This document shows, in pieces, positions 16,831-24,859 of a stretch of 64,000 nt of DNA (position 1 is the stretch's first letter; each line of letters begins with the position of its first letter). The position numbers were made by a program, and so were the translations under genes. The notes under the pieces were generated by a model that saw only the letters and a program-made list of their open reading frames with translations, searched no databases and had not been told where the DNA came from. The DNA is taken from the NCBI GenBank assembly GCA_963763365.1, contig CAVXOE010000017.1, forward strand, positions 248,001-312,000. Reading direction: 5' to 3'. Origin of the DNA: VAZQ01 sp963763365. GTDB taxonomy: Bacteria; Pseudomonadota; Alphaproteobacteria; Rhizobiales; Xanthobacteraceae.

Positions 16831-17153
16831 TGGTCAAATCTCCCGTCGAGCAGAACGACCGGACGAAAGCGCAGGCGGCGAACGGGGAATGTGCCGCGGA
16901 GCCCTGTCCGGCGGCACGAATGACGATCACACGCGATCGCACACTCGCGCCGCGGTGACGCGGCGACGGCGCAATAAGCCTGTTTGGATCGTGCTCATGG
17001 GCGCGCCGTATAATCCGGTTATGCGGCGGCCGTCAACCGGAGGGGCAGCGCGCCGGCGCCTCGGATGAAGGAATAATGGCGGGCCTAGCGCGCCGCAAAG
17101 AACACGGCCGCCCATTGACGGGCGGCCGCCTTGGATCACCAACCGGATTTTGC
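16831..17153. other. intergenic, contains only a terminator hairpin
   Basis: About 320 bp upstream of argC and downstream of the first metallo-hydrolase gene. The only structure seen is the hairpin at 17105-17128. The open frames across it look like noise. Confidence 0.5.
17098..17130 (-). terminator. rho-independent-like terminator after first metallo-hydrolase
   Basis: Perfect 9-bp stem CGGCCGCCC / GGGCGGCCG at 17105-17113 and 17120-17128 with a 6-nt loop. In minus-strand sense it is followed by a weak T-rich stretch (TGTTCTTT). Confidence 0.6.
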
Positions 17154-18143
17154 TTACAGCACCGCGTTCCAGGCGACCGGCACGAGGCGGTAGCCCGTGC
17201 CGTCCTTCTCGACCCGCCCGAGCGACGGGAATGCGAAGTGGAAGCCGGCGATCAGCGCCTTCTCGGTCGCCGCCATGTCGTAGAACTTGCGGCGCGTCGC
17301 GGCCGCCTGCACCGGATCGATGTCGAAGGCGACGTGCCAGTCAGGATTGCGCAGGAACAGTTCGGGGATATTGGTGACGTCGGACTGCACCAGCAGCCGC
17401 CCATTGCCGGACGCAACCGCGAAGGCGGTATGACCGGGCGTGTGGCCGCGCGCGTCGAGCGCGGTGATGCCAGGCGCGACCTCCTTGCCCCACTCGTATT
17501 GCGTCACCTTGCCGGCGATGTCGGACAGCACCTTGCGGGTATTGGCGTAGTAATCCTTCATCATCTGGTTGGGCGCTTTGTTCATGTTGTCGTCGCTCAT
17601 CCAGAATGCCCAGTCGACCGCCGGTGCCTTGACCTCCGCGTTCGGAAAAGCGAGCGAGCCGTCCAGGTTCTTCACGCCGTTGATGTGGTCGGGATGAAGG
17701 TGCGACAGGATCACCATGTCGATCGCCTTCGGATCGATACCCGCCGCCGCCATGTTGGCTTGCAGCAGGCCGATGGTCGGGCCGGCGCCGGCCGGGAAGC
17801 CGGTATCGATCAGCATAAGCTTCGAGCCGGTATTGATGACCACCGGGTTGAACGGCACCGTGACCATGCCCTTCGGCATATAGGCGGCCTCGGCGGCGGC
17901 GAGCGCCTGTTCCTTCGGCACGTTGCGCACGAAGCCGTCGGGCATCGGGAACGTGCGTCCGCCGTCGGTGATCTGCGTGAGCTCGAAGTCGCCCACCTTG
18001 TAGCGATAGAAGCCGGGCGCCTGCTTTCCGCCGAGCGGCGCTGCCGCGCGCGCGGGCGTAGGTCCGAAGCCCGGAGCCAAGGCGGTTGCGCCGACGGCGG
18101 CGGCTCCGGACAGCAATGTGCGGCGAGATGCAGATTCGGTCAT
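17154..18143 (-). CDS. exported metallo-beta-lactamase-fold hydrolase (paralogue 1 of 3)
   Basis: 329 residues. N-terminus TESASRRTLLSGAAAVGATA is a twin-arginine-like signal (SRRTLLSG). Metal ligands of the MBL fold are seen: HLHPDH, then GHTPGH, the bridging Asp in VQSDVTN and the last His in GFHFAFPS. This is the AHL-lactonase/methyl-parathion-hydrolase-like branch, so a lactonase or esterase role is possible but unproven. About 50% identical by eye to the next two genes. The ORF extends further upstream, but ATG 18143 is chosen because the signal peptide starts there. Confidence 0.88.
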   Translation of the reverse strand: MTESASRRTLLSGAAAVGATALAPGFGPTPARAAAPLGGKQAPGFYRYKVGDFELTQITDGGRTFPMPDGFVRNVPKEQALAAAEAAYMPKGMVTVPFNPVVINTGSKLMLIDTGFPAGAGPTIGLLQANMAAAGIDPKAIDMVILSHLHPDHINGVKNLDGSLAFPNAEVKAPAVDWAFWMSDDNMNKAPNQMMKDYYANTRKVLSDIAGKVTQYEWGKEVAPGITALDARGHTPGHTAFAVASGNGRLLVQSDVTNIPELFLRNPDWHVAFDIDPVQAAATRRKFYDMAATEKALIAGFHFAFPSLGRVEKDGTGYRLVPVAWNAVL

Positions 18144-18237
18144 GCGTTCCTCCCGTGTGATCGGCCTCGTGCGGGCCGTTGCAAAAAGGCTACGCCCGGA
18201 AACGACACAACGGCAAGTGGCACCCGACGCGGGGCGC

Positions 18238-18270
18238 AAAAAAACAGGCCGCCCCGAAGGGCGGCCTGTT
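18238..18270 (-). terminator. strong rho-independent terminator after second metallo-hydrolase
   Basis: Perfect 10-bp stem CAGGCCGCCC / GGGCGGCCTG (18245-18254, 18259-18268) with a CGAA loop. Reading the minus strand it is followed by seven T (complement of A run 18238-18244). Textbook intrinsic terminator, 26 bp after the stop at 18296. Confidence 0.88.
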
Positions 18271-18295
18271 GCAAGCGAATCTCTCCAGATCGTTG

Positions 18296-19297
18296 CTAGA
18301 TCGTTGGATTCCACGGCACCGGGATCTCGCGATAGCCCGAGCCGTTCTTCTCCACAAAGGCGACCGAGGGGAACGGATAGTGGAAACCCTGGACCATCAT
18401 CCGGTCCGCCGACAGCATGTCGTAGACCTTGCGGCGCGTGGCTTCCGCCATCACCGGGTCCTGGTCGTAGAAGGCGTGCCAGCCGGGATTGCGCGCGAAC
18501 AGGAACGGCACGTGCGTCACGTCGGCCTGCACGAAGACCTGGCTCGAACCCGACGCCACGATGTGGGAATTGTGCCCGGCCGAATGGCCGTGCGTGCCGA
18601 CCGCCGTGATGCCGGAGACGACCTCCTTGCCCTCCTCGTAGGTGCGCAGCCGCTTCATCACGTCGCCGGAGAATACCCGGCGATTGTTCTTGAACAGGCC
18701 CTCCATGCGGCCCTTCGGGGCGCGGCTCATCTCGCCGTCGTCCATCCAGAACTTGTGCTCGAGCGCCGGCACCAGGATTTCTGCACTCGGAAACGCGAGC
18801 GAGCCGTCGGCCTTGAGCAGTCCGTTCACGTGGTCGCCGTGGTAGTGCGAGATGATGACGGTATCGATCGCATTGGCGTCGATGCCGGCGGCGGCAAGAT
18901 TGGCCATGAGCTGCCCGCTCATGCCGTTGGTCGATTTGTAAGCGGCCTCGCTGGTGCCGGTGTCGATCAGCACCAGCTTCTGTCCGGTGTTGACCACGAC
19001 GGGATTATAGGGGCCGACGAAGACGTCCTTTTCCATGTAGGCCGCGGCCAAAGCGGAGTTCACCTCATCGCGGGTCGCGTTCTTGACGAAGTCGTCGGGC
19101 AGCTTCATGCGGTTGGCGCCGTCGGTGACGACGGTGATCTCGAAGCTTCCGACCTTGTAGCGGTACCAGCCGGGCGCTTGCTTGCCGGCCGCAGGGGCCG
19201 CAGCGCGCACCGGAGTCGCTACACCGATGGGCGCGAGCGCGACGGCGGCTGCCGCGGCAACGCCGGTGAGAGCGGTACGTCGGGTCATTTCGGTCAT
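18296..19297 (-). CDS. exported metallo-beta-lactamase-fold hydrolase (paralogue 2 of 3)
   Basis: 333 residues with a Tat-like signal (TEMTRRTALTGVAAAAAVAL, cleavage at VRAAAP). MBL ligands: HYHGDH, GHSAGH, Asp in VQADVTH and His in GFHYPFPS. Residue spacing matches paralogues 1 and 3. Substrate unknown; soluble periplasmic enzyme by inference. ATG 19297. It has its own terminator downstream and a roughly 290 bp upstream gap, so it is probably an independent transcription unit rather than part of one operon. Confidence 0.88.
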   Translation of the reverse strand: MTEMTRRTALTGVAAAAAVALAPIGVATPVRAAAPAAGKQAPGWYRYKVGSFEITVVTDGANRMKLPDDFVKNATRDEVNSALAAAYMEKDVFVGPYNPVVVNTGQKLVLIDTGTSEAAYKSTNGMSGQLMANLAAAGIDANAIDTVIISHYHGDHVNGLLKADGSLAFPSAEILVPALEHKFWMDDGEMSRAPKGRMEGLFKNNRRVFSGDVMKRLRTYEEGKEVVSGITAVGTHGHSAGHNSHIVASGSSQVFVQADVTHVPFLFARNPGWHAFYDQDPVMAEATRRKVYDMLSADRMMVQGFHYPFPSVAFVEKNGSGYREIPVPWNPTI

Positions 19298-19384
19298 CGC
19301 GTTCTCCCTGATCGCCGCCTTGTCTTCGTTGGACGAAACGTCGGGCGGTCGATGGCGGATGCTACATCATGCGGTCGACGCAAT

Positions 19385-19408
19385 GAAGGCCGCCCTCCGG
19401 CGGCCTTC
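19385..19408 (-). terminator. hairpin upstream of paralogue 2 / downstream of paralogue 3
   Basis: Perfect 10-bp stem GAAGGCCGCC / GGCGGCCTTC with a 4-nt loop. Same GGCCGCC core as the other two hairpins of this cluster. The T run on the minus side is weak, and 177 bp separate it from the third gene. Confidence 0.5.
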
Positions 19409-19455
19409 TATCGCAGGCCCTCCTAGAGCCTGTCCCTTTTGAATTCGAGCACCGC

Positions 19456-19547
19456 CTCTCCGTTCGTTCCCGCGCAAGCGGGAACCCAGGGCAAAGCATT
19501 CGGTGTTGCAGCGCTGGGTCCCCGCTTTCGCGGGGACGAGCGGAGAG
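19456..19547. repeat. palindromic intergenic repeat (REP-like)
   Basis: Inverted repeat: CTCTCCGTTCGTTCCCGCGC ... AACCCAG on the left pairs with CTGGGTCCCC ... GGGGACGAGCGGAGAG on the right, each arm itself forming a small hairpin (CCCGCGCAAGCGGG; CCCCGCTTTCGCGGGG). Similar in style to elements at 12859 and 23769. Located between metallo-hydrolase genes 2 and 3. Confidence 0.75.
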
Positions 19548-19585
19548 AGTATCGATTCCAGCGAGATGTGAACCGCTCTGGCGGT

Positions 19586-20584
19586 TCAGATCGTCGGGTT
19601 CCACGGCACCGGAATGACCCGATAGCCGCTGCCTGACTTCTCGACATGGCCGAGCGACGGGAACGGGTAATGGAAGCCCTGGACCAGCATCTTCTCGGCG
19701 GCCAGCATGTCGTAGAACTTGCGGCGCGTCGCCTCCGCGGCCGCGCCGTCCATGTCGAACTGGATGAACCAGCCCGGGTTCTGCACGAACAGCGGCACGT
19801 TGGTCACATCCGCCTGCACCATCAGCGTCGAGTTGCCGGACGAGATGATGTGCGAGACATGACCCGGCGTGTGGCCGTAGGTCGCCATCGCGGTGATGCC
19901 GGGCACCACCTCCTTGCCGGCCTCGTATTGCGTGACCTTGTTGCCGAGCGCGCCGAACACGCGCTTGATGTTCTTGAAGTTGCCTTCGACGAGTGCATTT
20001 CCGGTTGCCTTGCTTTCCTCGCCCGTGTCGTTCCAGAATTTCCATTCGCCGGACGGCACGAGGATTTCGGCCTTGGGAAAGGCCGGCTTGCTGTCGGCGG
20101 TCAGCAGTCCGTTGATGTGGTCGCCATGGAAGTGCGAGATGATGACGGCATCGACGGCGCCGCGGTCGATCCCGGCGGCGGCGAGGTTGGTATGGAACTG
20201 GCCGACGATGCCTTTGCGTTGCTCGAACATCGCGGGACCAAGGCCGGTGTCGATGACCACGAGCTTCGTGCCGGTGTTCACCGCGATCGGTGTGTAGGGC
20301 ACGACGATTTTGTCCTTGGCGAGATACATCGCCTCCAGCGCCTTGTTGACGTCTTCCTTCTTGACGTTGCGGATGAACGTGTCGGTGAGCGGGTTGGCGA
20401 ACGCGCCGTCGGTCACGGCGGTCACCTCGATCGTGCCGACCTTGTAGCGGTAGAAGCCCGGCGCCTGCTTGCTGATCTGCGGCGCGTCCGCGCGCACCGG
20501 CATCATGGTCAACGGCGTGAGCGCGGTCGCCGCGGCGGCGCCTGCGAGGACGGAGCGGCGGGTCATCCGTGTGGTCTCGATCAT
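19586..20584 (-). CDS. exported metallo-beta-lactamase-fold hydrolase (paralogue 3 of 3)
   Basis: 332 residues. Tat-like signal (MTRRSVLAGAAAATALTP) after a short lead MIETTR. MBL ligands HFHGDH, GHTPGH, VQADVTN and GFHYPFPS. Start ATG 20584 is preceded by GGGAGAAGG on the minus strand; an ATG six codons in (20566) is the alternative. Closest by eye to paralogue 2 in its C-terminal third (RRKFYDMLAAEKMLVQGFHY). The three copies probably arose by tandem duplication. Confidence 0.88.
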   Translation of the reverse strand: MIETTRMTRRSVLAGAAAATALTPLTMMPVRADAPQISKQAPGFYRYKVGTIEVTAVTDGAFANPLTDTFIRNVKKEDVNKALEAMYLAKDKIVVPYTPIAVNTGTKLVVIDTGLGPAMFEQRKGIVGQFHTNLAAAGIDRGAVDAVIISHFHGDHINGLLTADSKPAFPKAEILVPSGEWKFWNDTGEESKATGNALVEGNFKNIKRVFGALGNKVTQYEAGKEVVPGITAMATYGHTPGHVSHIISSGNSTLMVQADVTNVPLFVQNPGWFIQFDMDGAAAEATRRKFYDMLAAEKMLVQGFHYPFPSLGHVEKSGSGYRVIPVPWNPTI

Positions 20585-20735
20585 TGGCCTTCTCCCTCGG
20601 TCGCCGAGCCCTTTTCTTCCGTTCTGCTCAGCATAGAATCGCTTGGATGCTAGCTCCGGCAACGAGCCGAGAACAAGCCGGGCTGATATGGTATGACTTG
20701 AGTGCGAAATGAGGCCTTCGCACCGGGAGCGATCG

Positions 20736-20798
20736 ATGAGACGACGCGACATTATGACCATGCTTGGCGCAGCGGCCGCCAAACTGAATGTCGGCTGA
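20736..20798 (+). pseudogene. possible remnant of an ABC-type substrate-binding protein N-terminus
   Basis: A 20-codon frame MRRRDIMTMLGAAAAKLNVG resembles the very common MRRREFITLLGGAAAWP start of exported substrate-binding proteins in this group, but stops at once and overlaps the next gene. Could be a decayed fragment or chance. Confidence 0.3.
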
Positions 20799-23082
20799 TC
20801 GGTCTCAAATCCAGCAGATGGTCACCGACGAATCCCCGCTGAGCGAAGCGCCGCATGCGACGGCGCGCGGCTACGGCTTCCTGCTTGCGACCTTCGGCAC
20901 CGCGATCTTTGTCAGCGCGGCGCTGCTGTTCGCCGTGCAGCCGATGTTCACCAAGATGGTGTTGCCGCGGTTCGGCGGCGCACCGTCGGTGTGGTCGGTG
21001 GCGATCGTGTTCTTCCAGGCGGCGCTGCTCGCGGGCTATGCCTATGCGCACGTGCTGACGCGCTACGCTGTGGTCCGCATGGCCGTCGTCATCCACGTCG
21101 CGGTGATGATCGCCGCCGCCTGCACGCTCCCGCTGGCCATTGCCGGGGGCTGGGGCCGCCCACCCGCGGTCGGCGAAGAGTTCTGGCTGATCGGCCTGTT
21201 CGCGGCTTCGATTGGGCTGCCGTTCTTCGCGCTCTCCGCCAACGCGCCGCTGCTGCAGGCGTGGTTCGCCCGCACCGGGCACCCTTCGGCGAAAGACCCC
21301 TATTTCCTCTATGCGGCGAGCAACGTCGGAAGCTTCCTCGCGCTCCTCTCCTATCCGGTACTCATTGAACCCTACGTGCGGCTCGGCGATCAGTCCGGTT
21401 CATGGTCGATCGGCTTTGTTGTCCTGATCGCGCTGATTGCGGGCTGCGGGGCGCTGTTGTGGCGCTCGCCGGCGCGACTGCCGGACGCCGCCGGCGACGA
21501 AACGGCGGAAGCTGCGCCACCGAGCTGGCGGGAGGCCGCCACCTGGGTCGCGCTTGCAGCAGTGCCGTCCGGGCTCCTGGTCGCGGTCACCGCGCACATT
21601 TCGATCGACGTCGCGGCTGTGCCGCTGCTCTGGGTGCTGCCGCTCGCGCTCTATCTCCTGACCTTCATCATCGTGTTCGCGCGCCGGCCGATCATTCCGC
21701 ATTGGCTGGTGGTCGATGCGCAGCCGCTGTTCATCATCGGCTTCATCGCCGTCGTCGTGTTCGAAGGCGTCAAGACCATCGTCGGGCTGATCGCGGTCCA
21801 TCTCGTCGTGTTCTTCGTCTGCGCGCTGATGTGCCATGGCGAACTGGCGCGGCGCCGGCCGCCGGCGAAATATCTCACCGGCTTCTATCTGTGGATGTCG
21901 GCCGGCGGCATGATCGGCGGCATCGCGGTTGCGCTGGTTGCTCCGCATACATTCACTTGGGTGGCGGAATATCCGATCCTGATCGCGCTCGCGGTGCTCT
22001 GCCGACCGGGGCTTGCCCTGCCGAAGAGCATCGCGTTGCGTTGCGCGCTCGCCGGCATGATCGTCGCGGGCGTGGCAGTGCTGGTCTGGTGGACGAACTC
22101 CACCGCGATCATGACCGAGGCCACCTTCCGTCACGTCGTCTTTGCGCTGCTGCTGCTCTGCGTGCTGTTCTGGCGCGCGCCGCTACCGTTCGCCGCGATC
22201 GTGGCGTTCGCGCTGATCGCAGCCCACGTGGTGTTCGAGCAGCAAGGCTCGATGGCGGTGCGCAGCTTCTTCGGCATCTTCAAGGTCGTGGAATCCTCCG
22301 ACGGCCGTTTCCGCATCCTCCAGCACGGCACCACGATGCACGGCGCGCAGCGCATCCGGGACGAGAACGGCCAGCCAGTGACCGGTCCGCCCGAACCCCT
22401 GCTCTACTATTTCGACGGCTCCGCCATCGCGCAGACCATCGATGCCGTGCGCGAACTCAAGGCGCCTGCGCCAGTCCGTTTCGCCGTGGTGGGCCTCGGC
22501 ACCGGCACGCTGGCGTGTCGTGCTGCACCTGAAGATAGCGTCCACTATTACGAGATCGATCCGGCCGCCATCCGGATCGCGCGCGATCCCGCGCTGTTCC
22601 GCTTCGTCGCCGAATGCCGGCCGGACATGCCGATCACGCTCGGCGACGCGCGGCTGACGCTCGCCGAGGCGCCCGACGGCGCCTACGACCTCATCATCGT
22701 CGATGCGTTTTCATCCGATGCGATCCCCATCCACCTGCTCACGCGCGAGGCGATGGCGGTCTATCTCAAGAAGCTCACGCCGCACGGCATCGTTGTGCTG
22801 CACATTTCAAATCGTCATCTCGAGTTGGCCTCCGTGGTGGCTGGCATCGCGGCCGCGAACGGCCTGATCACCCGCATCAACGACAGCGCCGACCTCGACG
22901 AAACCGCCAACCCGTACAAGTTCGCCGGAACCGTCGCGGCGGTGGCGCGCAGCGAGGAAGATTTCGGCGTCCTGGCACATTCCGCCGAATGGGAGCTGCG
23001 GCAGCCAGATCCCAAGCAATGGGTGTGGAGCGACGACTATTCCGACATCGTCGGCTCGGTGCTGCGCAATCTTTATCCTTGA
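20788..23082 (+). CDS. membrane protein fused to spermidine-synthase-like domain
   Basis: 764 residues. Residues about 30-490 form some 12 hydrophobic segments (start FLLATFGTAIFVSAALLFAV, family-like QPMFTKMVLPRFGGAPSVW). The C-terminal 220 residues are a Rossmann methyltransferase-like spermidine synthase fold (AVVGLGTGTLAC, HYYEIDPAAIRIA, DLIIVDAFSSDAIPIHLLT). Such fused MFS/spermidine synthase proteins are widespread but their reaction is not established; the glycine-rich loop is kept, polyamine specificity is not evident. ATG 20788 is the first start; ATG 20818 is equally possible as neither has a good ribosome site. Confidence 0.82.
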   Translation: MSADRSQIQQMVTDESPLSEAPHATARGYGFLLATFGTAIFVSAALLFAVQPMFTKMVLPRFGGAPSVWSVAIVFFQAALLAGYAYAHVLTRYAVVRMAVVIHVAVMIAAACTLPLAIAGGWGRPPAVGEEFWLIGLFAASIGLPFFALSANAPLLQAWFARTGHPSAKDPYFLYAASNVGSFLALLSYPVLIEPYVRLGDQSGSWSIGFVVLIALIAGCGALLWRSPARLPDAAGDETAEAAPPSWREAATWVALAAVPSGLLVAVTAHISIDVAAVPLLWVLPLALYLLTFIIVFARRPIIPHWLVVDAQPLFIIGFIAVVVFEGVKTIVGLIAVHLVVFFVCALMCHGELARRRPPAKYLTGFYLWMSAGGMIGGIAVALVAPHTFTWVAEYPILIALAVLCRPGLALPKSIALRCALAGMIVAGVAVLVWWTNSTAIMTEATFRHVVFALLLLCVLFWRAPLPFAAIVAFALIAAHVVFEQQGSMAVRSFFGIFKVVESSDGRFRILQHGTTMHGAQRIRDENGQPVTGPPEPLLYYFDGSAIAQTIDAVRELKAPAPVRFAVVGLGTGTLACRAAPEDSVHYYEIDPAAIRIARDPALFRFVAECRPDMPITLGDARLTLAEAPDGAYDLIIVDAFSSDAIPIHLLTREAMAVYLKKLTPHGIVVLHISNRHLELASVVAGIAAANGLITRINDSADLDETANPYKFAGTVAAVARSEEDFGVLAHSAEWELRQPDPKQWVWSDDYSDIVGSVLRNLYP

Positions 23083-23124
23083 GCTATCGCCACGTGTGCT
23101 GCCTCATGCTGAGGACCGAGGCGA

Positions 23125-23664
23125 TCAACTGCCCCACACCCATTTGACGACAACCGCCGCGACATCGCCCAGCGTGAGCAACACGCCGGCCCAGACGAAG
23201 GCCGAGGTGAAATTCGCGATCTGAAAATTCCAGTACGGCATTGCGAAGATGCCGGCCACCAGCGGCACGGAGGCGCGCAGCGGACCGAAGAACCGGCCGA
23301 TGAAGATGCCGAGCACGCCCCACTTTTTCACGAACCGTTCGCCGCGCGGGATGAGGTCGGGGTGCCGCGACAGCGGCCAGACATGCGCCACCGGCGGCCC
23401 GAGCTTGACGCCCACCCAATAGGACAGCCAGTCGCCGAGCGCGGCGCCGACCGCGCCCGCAATCCAGATCGGCCAGAAATTGAGCCCGCCCGAGGCGATC
23501 AGCACGCCGATCCCGACGAGGGCAGCCCAGGCGGGAACGAGCAGCGAGATGAAGGCGAGCGATTCCGCGAAGGCGAGCGCAAAGACGATCGGCGCCGCCC
23601 ACGCCTCGTGAGCCTTCACGAACTCCACGACCTGCTGGCCGTGAGCCTCGAGACTTTCAAACAT
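23125..23664 (-). CDS. DedA family inner-membrane protein
   Basis: 179 residues with four to five membrane segments, of the DedA/SNARE-associated family now linked to undecaprenyl phosphate and phospholipid translocation. Family landmarks: GAVGAALGDWLSYWVG, the RHPDLIPRGERFVKKWG stretch and GRFFGPLRASVPLVAGIF (the conserved F-x-R-x-x-P region). ATG 23664. Convergent with the preceding fusion gene. Confidence 0.9.
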   Translation of the reverse strand: MFESLEAHGQQVVEFVKAHEAWAAPIVFALAFAESLAFISLLVPAWAALVGIGVLIASGGLNFWPIWIAGAVGAALGDWLSYWVGVKLGPPVAHVWPLSRHPDLIPRGERFVKKWGVLGIFIGRFFGPLRASVPLVAGIFAMPYWNFQIANFTSAFVWAGVLLTLGDVAAVVVKWVWGS

Positions 23665-23768
23665 GCGGAAGAAGCCCTGACGACAGGTCAGGGTTTAGCC
23701 TGCCGCAACCGGCGTGACCAGTGCTGCCGGGCAATTGTCCCGGCAAACCGTCACGACCAACTCCCTTC

Positions 23769-23788
23769 ATGCCCGCGAAAGCGGGCAT
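23769..23788. repeat. short palindrome
   Basis: ATGCCCGC-GAAA-GCGGGCAT, an 8-bp perfect stem, 16 bp beyond the stop of the gene at 23805. May be a fragment of the REP-like family seen at 19456 or act as a terminator. Confidence 0.5.
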
Positions 23789-23804
23789 CCAGTCGACGCC
23801 GCCG

Positions 23805-24620
23805 CTACGCCGCGGCCGCCTGCTGGTCGCGCTTTTCGGCCGCCTGCTTGGCGTCGGCAAGCCGGATCACCGCCATCTCGTCGCTGGTCAGATCGGCCTG
23901 ATTTCCGATCTTGAGCGCGTCCTCGAGGATCGCCGCCGCCTGACGATAGACGTCGGCAGTCGAGCGATCGCGATAGGAGGGCGGCACGTGATCGGACACC
24001 GCCGCGGCAACTTCGCCGACCACCCGCGTCGCACTGAGCACGATGTCGGTCGCGCGCGCCGAACCCCATTGCTCGGCCGCATCGGCGGCATGATCGCAGG
24101 CCGAGATCAGCAGCAGATGCACGCCGAGATTCATGCGCGCCTCGCCGCGGATGGCGTGAGCCAGATAGAACAGGTCCTGCGGCGTCGTGATCGAGCGGCA
24201 GCGTGCGGCCAGCTCGGTCAGTCCGGCATGCGCGAGCGCGGGCGCCAGGATGTCGGTCGCGATCCGTGTCATGAGAAACTGCGCACGCTCGAGCTCGATG
24301 CGCGGCACGTCGGCCGAGCCTGCAAGCCGCGTCACGAAACGCATCAGCAGTTCCTGCCGCAGATCGTCGTCGAGCGCATCGTTGAGGCACATCGCGAACA
24401 ACCCCATCGGACGCGAGAACGACGAAGGGCAATCGTCGATCGACTGCACGGAGCGGTAGGGATAGCCGGCCGCGACGATCGCCGCTTCGTTGATGCAGGT
24501 GCCGCCATCGGGCCCTGGAAACTCATGGCTGCCGCGCAGCAGTTTCCAGTTCAGCATGGCGTTGAAATCGACCGCGGGCGCGGACGGCCTCGCAGGCAGC
24601 AAACGGTTGAGGTCGAACAT
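23805..24620 (-). CDS. conserved hypothetical protein
   Basis: 271 residues, soluble and largely helical, without signal peptide. The N-terminal third has FNAMLNWKLLRGSHEFPGPD followed by GGTCINEAAIVAAGYPYRSV; the middle has RGEARMNLGVHLLLISACDHAAD, then a long helical C-terminus ending Ala/Gln rich. I do not recognise a domain. The well-formed ORF with typical codon use and lack of overlap supports a real gene. A short palindrome lies just downstream. Confidence 0.75.
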   Translation of the reverse strand: MFDLNRLLPARPSAPAVDFNAMLNWKLLRGSHEFPGPDGGTCINEAAIVAAGYPYRSVQSIDDCPSSFSRPMGLFAMCLNDALDDDLRQELLMRFVTRLAGSADVPRIELERAQFLMTRIATDILAPALAHAGLTELAARCRSITTPQDLFYLAHAIRGEARMNLGVHLLLISACDHAADAAEQWGSARATDIVLSATRVVGEVAAAVSDHVPPSYRDRSTADVYRQAAAILEDALKIGNQADLTSDEMAVIRLADAKQAAEKRDQQAAAA

Positions 24621-24859
24621 GACGATCTCCTCTCAGTTTCATCCTGTTTGGCAGCATGAATTTGTAACTATCGTGGCGGAGCGACGGCTATCCGATGGGA
24701 TCAAAATGAATTGATGGTAATGTTCCATTGCAATATTCCGTGATCCGGCGCGCAACACATCGTTCATACCGCTGCGCAAGACATCACCACTCCGGCCACG
24801 ACCGTGGCATAGTCGGATCAGGTGATTCGTCTGCCTCATTTGACGATCGACGGAACCGC

